DNA of 6,821 bases, taken from NCBI GenBank assembly GCA_022567055.1, contig JADFHU010000304.1:1-6821 (forward strand). The letters are read 5' to 3'. Under the pieces are notes generated by a model. The model was given only the letters and a program-made list of their open reading frames with translations, was not told the DNA's origin and ran no database searches. The stretch is from Planctomycetota bacterium (GTDB taxonomy: Bacteria > Planctomycetota > Phycisphaerae > Sedimentisphaerales > Anaerobacaceae). The translations under genes and the position numbers were made by a program. Shown one piece after another: positions 1 through 5,234 of this stretch; position 1 is the stretch's first letter; the number at the start of each line of letters is the position of its first letter.

Positions 1-1
1 G

Positions 2-1294
2 GCAGCTCTGCTGCTCTTCGCATACCTGGGTACTGCGGACCCGGACACGGCGCGCATGTTGACCCTGGCAGCGACCATGCTGCCCTATATGGTCATGATC
101 TGCAGCGTGGCGGCGATGGCGGGGATCCTGCAGGCACACCGCCACTTTGTGGCCCCGGCCCTGGCGCCGGTCGTACTCAATGTGGTGGTGATCGGTTCCT
201 TCTGGATCAGCGGGAGGTACTTGGGGTTCCCGCCCGAGCGACAGCTCGGGGTTGCCGCGATCGGCGTGCTGGTGGCAGGCGGGCTGCAACTACTGCTTCA
301 GTTCCCGGCGCTTCGTGCCCACGGATTTCGGGTACGCCCCTCGTGCCAGTTCAATAGCGTCGAATTCCGGCGCGTCATGCTCTTGATGGGGCCCATGGTC
401 CTGGGACTGACGGTGACACAGATCAACACCCTGGCCGACGACGTGATCGCCAAGGCCCTCAGTGGCCCGTCGGGTGAATCTGTCCTGCAGGTTTCGGGTT
501 GGTCCATTCCTTTCCCGCTCCGTGATGGGGCCGTCTCCAGCTTATTCTACTCACAGCGACTCTACCAATTTCCCTTGGGCGTCCTGGGCATCTCTCTAGC
601 CACAGCCATTTTTCCGGTCATGAGTTCCGACGCGGCCCGAGGCGACCATGCCGCCCTGTGCAGGACGCTCTCCCGCGGCATGCGTTCGGCGCTTTGCGTG
701 GCCCTCCCTGCCACGGCGGGCCTGTGGCTGGTGGGAAGACCCCTGGTCTCGGCCATCTTTCAACATGGCAAATTCAGCGCGGAGGACTCAAGCCTGGTGG
801 CCGGAACGCTGGCCGTTTATGCGATTGGACTCAGCGGTTATTTCATGCAACAGATTGTCACCCGCGCCTATTTTGCCCTGCAGGATTCGAAGATGCCGCT
901 TCGAAGTGCGCTCATCGCCGTCTCCGTCAATGTCGTCTTGAATCTCGCGCTAATTTGGCCTCTGGGTACCCGGGGCCTGGCATTGGCTACCGCCGTGTGT
1001 TCCTATCTGCAGGTTACGATTCTTGTTCTGGGCATGCGGCGTCGATTTGGCCGTTCCGTCTTGGATGGCGTAATCAAGGTCCTCTGGAAGACGGCAGTCG
1101 CCAGCCTCGTGATGACGCTCGCCGGCTGGGGGATACGCGACCTGATGGCAGGATTGCCGCAGACGCGGCTGTTCGATGTGGCACGCGTCTTCGCGCTGGT
1201 TGTGGGTGGGGGCGGGGTTTTTTGGGGCGCCGGCCGATGTCTCCACCTCGAAGAGCTTCAACTGTTGATGGGCCGAAAGGCGCCCAGGGGCTAG
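2..1294 (+). CDS. murJ: Lipid II flippase MurJ (MviN family), 5'-truncated by window edge
   Basis: MurJ is the inner-membrane MOP-superfamily flippase that moves the peptidoglycan precursor lipid II from the cytoplasmic to the periplasmic face. The frame is open from base 2, so the ATG at 56 is internal; 430 residues are visible against a family length of roughly 500-550, leaving about 90-110 N-terminal residues outside. Seen: many hydrophobic helices; the family block LPYMVMICSVAAMAGILQA followed by FVAPALAPVVLNVVVI; the TQINTLADDVIA helix; and SQRLYQFPLGVLGISLATA (fragment residues about 184-202), the strongest family signature. By eye its Arg aligns with the essential E. coli Arg270, while the preceding Asp is Gln here. 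Between TQINTLADDVIA and that block is a loop of about 25 extra residues (GPSGESVLQVSGWSIPFPLR), a feature I associate with planctomycete MurJ. The protein ends in a short basic tail (GRKAPRG). The essential N-terminal charged residues cannot be checked. The family call is secure. Confidence 0.95.
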   Translation, partial: AALLLFAYLGTADPDTARMLTLAATMLPYMVMICSVAAMAGILQAHRHFVAPALAPVVLNVVVIGSFWISGRYLGFPPERQLGVAAIGVLVAGGLQLLLQFPALRAHGFRVRPSCQFNSVEFRRVMLLMGPMVLGLTVTQINTLADDVIAKALSGPSGESVLQVSGWSIPFPLRDGAVSSLFYSQRLYQFPLGVLGISLATAIFPVMSSDAARGDHAALCRTLSRGMRSALCVALPATAGLWLVGRPLVSAIFQHGKFSAEDSSLVAGTLAVYAIGLSGYFMQQIVTRAYFALQDSKMPLRSALIAVSVNVVLNLALIWPLGTRGLALATAVCSYLQVTILVLGMRRRFGRSVLDGVIKVLWKTAVASLVMTLAGWGIRDLMAGLPQTRLFDVARVFALVVGGGGVFWGAGRCLHLEELQLLMGRKAPRG

Positions 1295-1397
1295 ACTGAG
1301 GGATCTCGTGGCCGATAAAAGCGCTAAAGCAGCCCCGAGGAGTGTCCGACAAGGATGATGTGTCCGGCCCAAAGGCTTTGGAAGATAACGGTCCCAT

Positions 1398-1403
1398 AAG
1401 GAG
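1398..1403 (+). promoter_or_regulatory. Shine-Dalgarno AAGGAG for the 1416 gene
   Basis: AAGGAG directly abuts an in-frame ATG at 1404, which leaves no spacer and makes that ATG a poor start. It lies 12 bases before the next in-frame ATG at 1416, which is a long spacer but usable. The 1416 start also gives a cleaner signal peptide beginning M-K-K. The site therefore favours 1416, although the spacing is not ideal for either codon. Confidence 0.55.
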
Positions 1404-1415
1404 ATGCTAGTTGGC

Positions 1416-1456
1416 ATGAAAAAGGTCCCAATTAAACCCATTGGCACCCTCTTCAT
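1416..1456 (+). repeat. Imperfect inverted repeat covering start codon and signal-peptide codons
   Basis: The left arm ATGAAAAAGGTCCCAAT (1416-1432) and right arm ATTGGCACCCTCTTCAT (1440-1456) are reverse complements at 14 of 17 positions, separated by a 7-base loop. In mRNA this would fold over the preferred initiation codon. The three mismatches are not G-U pairs, so the hairpin has interruptions. Whether it regulates translation or is a coincidence of signal-peptide coding is not decidable from one sequence. Confidence 0.6.
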
Positions 1457-3836
1457 GCTCCTGAGTTGGGTTGGCAGCCCTATCGTTGCCGGCCAGACCC
1501 TCGCAAACCGGGGAGACGCCCAATCGGGGGTTCAGTGGTCGGCCGCTAGGGACACGGAGGTCTCCTCCGAGGCCTTGGCTCTGGCATTCCTGGAGATTGC
1601 TGGGGAACTGGCCGCTTCGCCCTATGCGACCGAGGCTTCGCTCGAACAGGCGATGGTCTTGCTCGTCGCCGCCAGATGGCTGAACTACACCGGAGACCCT
1701 CTTCAGCGCCTGCTGCTCGATCTGGCCCGCCACTGGCCGGAAAGAGACTACTCCCCCTATGTGCGAGAATGGCTCGAGCGTAACTACCGTCAGACACCGG
1801 ATCAGGCTCTTCTGCTGCGCTCATTGGAGTACCTGCTGGGCCAAATGAAGTTCAGGCACCAACAGGAGCAACTCTTGAAGTCTCTGGCCCAGGCGGGGCA
1901 GGGAAAAAAGCCGCGTTTTGACTCTGAACTCTGGACCCAGTTGGGCTTGATCTCCCTGGAACAGTCGGATCGGGTCGGCGCTCTTTCCCACTTTCGCGCA
2001 GCCTACGCCGCCGACAAGAACAACAAGCTGGCCTTTGGTCACCTGGCGGCGCTGGATCCCGACGCCATCACCTCGGAACGGTACTTCGAACATCTGCGCT
2101 ATGTGCTCAGGTCCAACCCCTTGGACATGGAGGCGGCGCTGGCCTTCGCTCAGTACGCGGAACGTCTGGAGGTCTACAGCATTGCCGCCGGAAGCTATGA
2201 GTACTGTGTTCAGCTCCATGCGTTCCTTCATCCTGAGGATGCGGTACCGGCGCACATCTATCTGCCTTGGGCGATAAGCTGTTTCAATACGCAGCAAAAA
2301 CATGCCCAGGTCCTGGAAATTGCCGAGTCGGTTCGACGGGGAGGGACATTCGACATCTTCCTGGAGGCCGTCGCCGGTCGTGCAGCGCTGGCATTGAGAG
2401 ACGCCCATACCGCCAGCATCATCTTCTCGAAGGTAAAGCGCAGGGCAGAGGCGCTGCTGAACGAAGGTCCGGAGGCTGACTCGCAACCGGAAAGGCAGCA
2501 ATCCGTGGGCCCCAAACAGCTGGCCTGGTTCTACTGCTTTGCAGATCCGGACCAGGGGATGGCGCTCGACTGGGCCAATCGCGCCTATTCGGTGGAGCCC
2601 GACTCGCTGGCGGCTGCCTCGCTCCTGTCTTTTGCCTTGGTCATGAATGATCAGATCCAGTGGGCCAGGCCGCTGGCAGAGGGGAACTCCAGTCAGATAG
2701 GGCTCTTAGCATTCGCGCAGATCTTGCTTTCCGCAAATGACGTTGAAGGCGCGAAGGAGGCCCTGTTGGCCGGTATCGCCAAAGACCCCGGCTCTTTGGC
2801 GGCGGTCCATGCCAAGGTTTTGCTGAAAGAGCATGGCTTTCGATACACCCCGACGATCGACTCGGGATCCATTCTAACCCTTCTGGCGGATCATTTCGGC
2901 GAACATATTGTTCCTCGGTTCATGGATCCAGCCCATCGTCTGTCCCTGCGCCTGGATCTACCTCGTGGCACCGTCCGCTTTGGAGAGCCCATCAACGGTA
3001 CAGTGACCGCCACCAATCACTCCCCGGAACCGCTCGTGATCCATGACCAAGGCCTGTTTCCGGGGACGGTGCGTATCGATGCCCGACTGTCAGGCGATAT
3101 GACCCTCTCTCTGCCGGGGTTGATCACGAAACGGGTCTTCGCCGATGTGCTTGTTCGGCCGGGCGAGCGCGTGACGGCCTCCGTGCGACTCGATGTGCCC
3201 CGCCTCAGACGAACGCTCTGCGCCTACCCGCAGGCGTCCCTGGAGATCGACTTCTCGATTCTCTGGGACAGCGGCGTCCGCGCAGCCGCCGATGGGTCGG
3301 GTGGCGTGCTTTCGGGATCTCGACCCTTGCCGGTGACCGTCAGTCGGCCCGGCGTGAAAATCAGCAGCCGTTCCATCAATGACCTTTACCATGCGGCCCC
3401 CACCGCCGACGCCCAGGGCCGCATCGAGATCGCCAAACTCTTCATTGGTCTGCTCAAAGAACAGGAGTTGATGTACCGAGAACAGCAGATGAATCGAGAC
3501 GTGTTGTATCGATTCAAGTATGCGGATTGGATGTCCGCGAAACTGCGGTCCGCGCTGACGAGCGACTCGGGCTTGCTGCTACACAACCCTGACGAGCAGT
3601 GGGAATCCATTGCCATCATCCTGAACCACCTGAGCGGTTTGACCCTGCCGGCGGATCTTGTCCAGACAGTCTCCACGCATCTGACTAGCTCACGTTGGCC
3701 CCTGCGTCTGTCCTCCCTAGTGCTGCTCGCGCAAGATCCCCGTCACAACATGCAGGCCGTTTTGCGGTGGACGGCCCAGCATGACGAGCACATGTTGGTG
3801 AGGGACATGGCGCGAGCCTTGATGGTCCCCCAGTGA
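1416..3836 (+). CDS. Exported TPR-like repeat protein with beta domain, unknown function
   Basis: I do not recognise a named family. From the ATG at 1416 the product is 806 residues. It opens with an N-terminal signal peptide (MKKVPIKPIG, a hydrophobic stretch, likely cleavage near VAG/QT at residues 24-27), so it should be exported. Residues about 40-480 are helix-rich with degenerate TPR-like units. The clearest is about 169-207 (W-x-x-L-G, DRVGALSHFRAAYAADKNN); others are about 238-268 and 385-475 (ANRAYSVEPDSLAAASLLSF, VEGAKEALLAGIAKDPGS). Residues about 506-650 are beta-rich and Ig-like in style (LRLDLPRGTVRFGEPINGTV, VRPGERVTASVRLDVP). Residues about 666-806 are helical again, ending in a HEAT-like pair (LRLSSLVLLAQ). 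The ATG at 1404 would add four residues. The gene follows murJ by 121 bases on the same strand with no clear terminator between, so co-transcription is plausible. An envelope scaffold or assembly role is a guess from export and repeat content only. Confidence 0.85.
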   Translation: MKKVPIKPIGTLFMLLSWVGSPIVAGQTLANRGDAQSGVQWSAARDTEVSSEALALAFLEIAGELAASPYATEASLEQAMVLLVAARWLNYTGDPLQRLLLDLARHWPERDYSPYVREWLERNYRQTPDQALLLRSLEYLLGQMKFRHQQEQLLKSLAQAGQGKKPRFDSELWTQLGLISLEQSDRVGALSHFRAAYAADKNNKLAFGHLAALDPDAITSERYFEHLRYVLRSNPLDMEAALAFAQYAERLEVYSIAAGSYEYCVQLHAFLHPEDAVPAHIYLPWAISCFNTQQKHAQVLEIAESVRRGGTFDIFLEAVAGRAALALRDAHTASIIFSKVKRRAEALLNEGPEADSQPERQQSVGPKQLAWFYCFADPDQGMALDWANRAYSVEPDSLAAASLLSFALVMNDQIQWARPLAEGNSSQIGLLAFAQILLSANDVEGAKEALLAGIAKDPGSLAAVHAKVLLKEHGFRYTPTIDSGSILTLLADHFGEHIVPRFMDPAHRLSLRLDLPRGTVRFGEPINGTVTATNHSPEPLVIHDQGLFPGTVRIDARLSGDMTLSLPGLITKRVFADVLVRPGERVTASVRLDVPRLRRTLCAYPQASLEIDFSILWDSGVRAAADGSGGVLSGSRPLPVTVSRPGVKISSRSINDLYHAAPTADAQGRIEIAKLFIGLLKEQELMYREQQMNRDVLYRFKYADWMSAKLRSALTSDSGLLLHNPDEQWESIAIILNHLSGLTLPADLVQTVSTHLTSSRWPLRLSSLVLLAQDPRHNMQAVLRWTAQHDEHMLVRDMARALMVPQ

Positions 3837-3870
3837 ACGCCCTCTTACCCGTACCCGTTACCGTATACGA

Positions 3871-3898
3871 AATAGCTAACGAACGGCATTAGGCTATT
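3871..3898 (+). repeat. Hairpin-forming inverted repeat downstream of the 1416 gene
   Basis: AATAGCTAA (3871-3879) pairs with TTAGGCTATT (3889-3898) through nine base pairs with one bulged G, around a 9-base loop. It lies 34 bases after the stop codon of the TPR-like gene and ends where a second palindrome begins. No run of T follows, so it is not a classical intrinsic terminator; it might protect or process the 3' end of the transcript. Confidence 0.55.
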
Positions 3899-3917
3899 GA
3901 TTACGTGTACGATAATC
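3899..3917 (+). repeat. Second adjacent palindrome
   Basis: GATTACG (3899-3905) pairs with CGATAATC (3910-3917), with one bulged A and a TGTA loop. It directly abuts the hairpin at 3871-3898 with no gap. Together they form a two-hairpin module in a stretch that is clearly more AT-rich than the flanking genes. No T-tract follows. Confidence 0.5.
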
Positions 3918-3975
3918 AGCGGGATGCACTGTTACCACAATGCGCATATTTTTGAACCAGTTCCAATAATAGAGT

Positions 3976-4003
3976 TTGAAAAGGCTAGCGTATTGAGTAG
4001 GAT
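3976..4003 (+). promoter_or_regulatory. Candidate sigma70-type promoter for tRNA-Glu
   Basis: TTGAAA (3976-3981) and TAGGAT (3998-4003) are separated by 16 bases, an acceptable -35/-10 arrangement (4 or 5 of 6 matches each). Transcription would begin near 4010, giving a leader of about 30 bases before the mature tRNA 5' end at 4041. Position and orientation fit a tRNA promoter; this is a motif match only. Confidence 0.4.
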
Positions 4004-4040
4004 GCTCCTTTCAAAAAATCTTGCAGCAGCGCATTGAGTT

Positions 4041-4115
4041 GGCCCCATCGTCTAGGCAGGTCTAGGACACCGGGTTTTCAACCCGGCAACAGGGGTTCAA
4101 ATCCCCTTGGGGCTA
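4041..4115 (+). tRNA. tRNA-Glu (anticodon UUC)
   Basis: The full cloverleaf can be drawn. The acceptor stem GGCCCCA (4041-4047) pairs with TGGGGCT (4108-4114), with a terminal G-U wobble. The D arm begins GTCT and ends AGGAC, as is typical of tRNA-Glu. The anticodon stem CCGGG/CCCGG encloses the loop TTTTCAA, with anticodon TTC at 4077-4079. The T arm is AGGGG-TTCAAAT-CCCCT (4091-4107). The discriminator is A4115. CCA is not encoded (TTT follows), so it must be added by nucleotidyltransferase. It decodes GAA/GAG, and charged tRNA-Glu can also feed tetrapyrrole synthesis in bacteria that use the C5 pathway. The gene stands alone, with the convergent tsaB ending 15 bases downstream. Confidence 0.96.
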
Positions 4116-4130
4116 TTTCTTGCCGCTGTC

Positions 4131-4847
4131 CTAGGCTCTCTTAATCGTCACCTGAGGCGCACGCAGGTAGTAGGGCGTCAGGGTCAGTGGATCCGAGAAT
4201 TCTCCCCTGGCCGCCTTTTCCTTTCCCAAGGCATAGACCGTTGCCGCGTTGGGCATCCAGAAGGATGGATCCAGGATGGAAATCTGATCCCCGGAAAAAC
4301 GTGCGCGGTGGTGAAGCAAGCCCTCCCCCAAGAGCGCGACTGACCCGCCGAGTGAGGCGCAGCGAGACAGGATCTCTTGCGGCGTTTGCAGGCAATCGGC
4401 GCTGACCTTGCGCAGGTGAGCACTCGCATCTGTGCGTTGATACCCTGCCGTGAAGAATTGACCCCGCTTGGCGTCAAGGATGGGCGCTACGTAGTCCGTT
4501 CGGACAGACCGGCTGGCGTTGGCGGCGATCACATCGAGCGTGTTCACGGCGACGATGTGGGTGTCGTTGGCCAGGCTCATGGCCTTGGCGGCAGACACGG
4601 CGATCCGCAGTCCCGTAAAGCTCCCGGGCCCAATCGAGATGAAGCAGTGGCTGATGGCCTGACGTGGCCGCGCTGTCTCTTGGAGAAGCCTTTCAATAGA
4701 GGGGAACAATTCGGCGCTGTGTCTCATCGGCGCCGAGAAGGTCGTTTCGTCGAGCAACGCTTCGGACGTTGCCAGCGCGACCGATCCGATGCGCCCAGAG
4801 GTCTCTATCGCCAAGATCAGCGCCCGAGAATCCATTGCCCAGCCCAT
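4131..4847 (-). CDS. tsaB: tRNA t6A biosynthesis protein TsaB (YeaZ family)
   Basis: TsaB is the inactive ASKHA-fold partner of TsaD. With TsaE, and with TsaC supplying threonylcarbamoyl-AMP, it makes N6-threonylcarbamoyladenosine at position 37 of ANN-decoding tRNAs in the cytoplasm. The product is 238 residues, against about 230 in E. coli. Seen: the N-terminal strand LILAIETSG (residues 10-18), RHSAELFPSI (42-51, the conserved H-S-E-x-L-x-P-type helix), the hallmark IGPGSFTGLR (72-81) and the PILDAKRGQFFTAGY strand pair (122-136). The C-terminus ends in YYLRAPQVTIKRA, with P-x-Y-L/R-like residues seen in many TsaB proteins. Two in-frame ATGs (4847 and 4835) compete. The second is closer to the usual family start, but neither has a good Shine-Dalgarno; GAGGG lies about 15 bases before the first. 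No rimI, tsaD or tsaE is next to it, and it is convergent with the tRNA gene. Confidence 0.93.
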   Translation of the reverse strand: MGWAMDSRALILAIETSGRIGSVALATSEALLDETTFSAPMRHSAELFPSIERLLQETARPRQAISHCFISIGPGSFTGLRIAVSAAKAMSLANDTHIVAVNTLDVIAANASRSVRTDYVAPILDAKRGQFFTAGYQRTDASAHLRKVSADCLQTPQEILSRCASLGGSVALLGEGLLHHRARFSGDQISILDPSFWMPNAATVYALGKEKAARGEFSDPLTLTPYYLRAPQVTIKRA

Positions 4848-5199
4848 TCGAGAATTGCGTGACCCTCACAAACAATCTAAACCCCATAACCTATCACGGG
4901 AGACCCCCAATTGCACGGCGAAATTCGGTCGCGTCCATCCGGACTCGTCTGAGAGTCGCCGCCGGTGACAACTGGGAACGCCATCACGCGACCCGCCCAG
5001 CGGCAAGATGAAGCCTCTCTCCATACAATGGTTCATCCTTCGCGACCCCCCTAGGAATGATCGGTGGATGGCTTTAAATGGGATTTTTCCCTTGCAAAAA
5101 AAAAACCAAATCACTAGAGTGAGGTGTGATGTATCCAACCTAGAATCTTTGACTTGAAGTTGCTAGTTTACGTACAGGGTGTTTTTTCGTTTCTCTCTT

Positions 5200-5228
5200 G
5201 AGGGGTGATCCTCTTTTTTGGCAGGAGG
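5200..5228 (+). promoter_or_regulatory. mRNA leader with two mutually exclusive hairpins near the SD
   Basis: CCTC at 5210-5213 can pair with GAGG at 5200-5203 (loop GGTGAT, followed by six T), a short terminator-like hairpin. Alternatively CCTCTT (5210-5215) can pair with the whole Shine-Dalgarno AGGAGG (5223-5228, one G-U) across a 7-base loop, hiding the ribosome site. The two folds exclude each other, as in simple translational switches or thermosensors. The stems are short (4 and 6 pairs), so this is a hypothesis based on complementarity alone. Confidence 0.35.
5223..5228 (+). promoter_or_regulatory. Shine-Dalgarno AGGAGG selecting a TTG start
   Basis: This is a perfect consensus site, six bases before TTG 5235 and only one base before ATG 5230. 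The ATG reads ATG-TTT-TGA and stops after two codons, so it cannot start the long protein. The spacing and the downstream signal peptide together decide the TTG start. Confidence 0.85.
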
Positions 5229-5234
5229 TATGTT

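Larger units (their letters stand above)
4848..5234. other. 387-base gene-free region between divergent genes
   Basis: It separates tsaB (leftward) from the rightward 5235 gene, so promoters for both should lie here. For tsaB a weak match exists on the minus strand: TTGGGG (4910-4905) and TATGGG (4888-4883) with 16 bases between. For the rightward gene, TTGACT (5149-5154) is a good -35 but is followed only by a poor -10, TACAGG (5173-5178, spacing 18). Also present are a ten-base A tract (5096-5105) preceded by a small hairpin GGGA-TTTT-TCCC (5080-5091), and a pyrimidine-rich tract (5182-5199). Short open frames here show no family features or good ribosome sites, so I see no gene. Confidence 0.6.

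Noticed and set aside
658..1299. 213-codon plus-strand frame inside murJ
   Set aside because: It is out of frame with a clear membrane protein and its product is rich in Arg, Gly and Pro with no motif, typical of a shadow frame in GC-rich DNA.
950..1456. 168-codon open frame on the minus strand whose first residues resemble the signal peptide of the 1416 gene
   Set aside because: The resemblance comes from the inverted repeat at 1416-1456. The rest lies antisense to murJ and the gap, has no family features, and is a shadow frame.
1821..2501. 226-codon minus-strand frame antisense to the TPR-like gene
   Set aside because: The sense strand has the ribosome site, signal peptide and repeat pattern; the antisense product shows no domain.
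4377..4862. 161-codon plus-strand frame over tsaB
   Set aside because: The minus strand carries unmistakable TsaB motifs, and this frame has no recognisable features.
4942..4957. GACTC-GTCTGA-GAGTC inverted repeat as an operator
   Set aside because: A five-pair dyad with a six-base loop is expected by chance in a region this long, and there is no second copy.
5080..5105. Hairpin GGGA-TTTT-TCCC next to a ten-A tract as an intrinsic terminator for leftward transcription
   Set aside because: On the minus strand the T run follows the hairpin only after a GCAAG spacer, the stem has just four pairs, and no gene reads leftward into it.
4866..5138. 90-codon minus-strand frame in the intergenic region
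   Set aside because: It reads through the A10 tract as poly-Phe, has no convincing ribosome site and shows no known motif.
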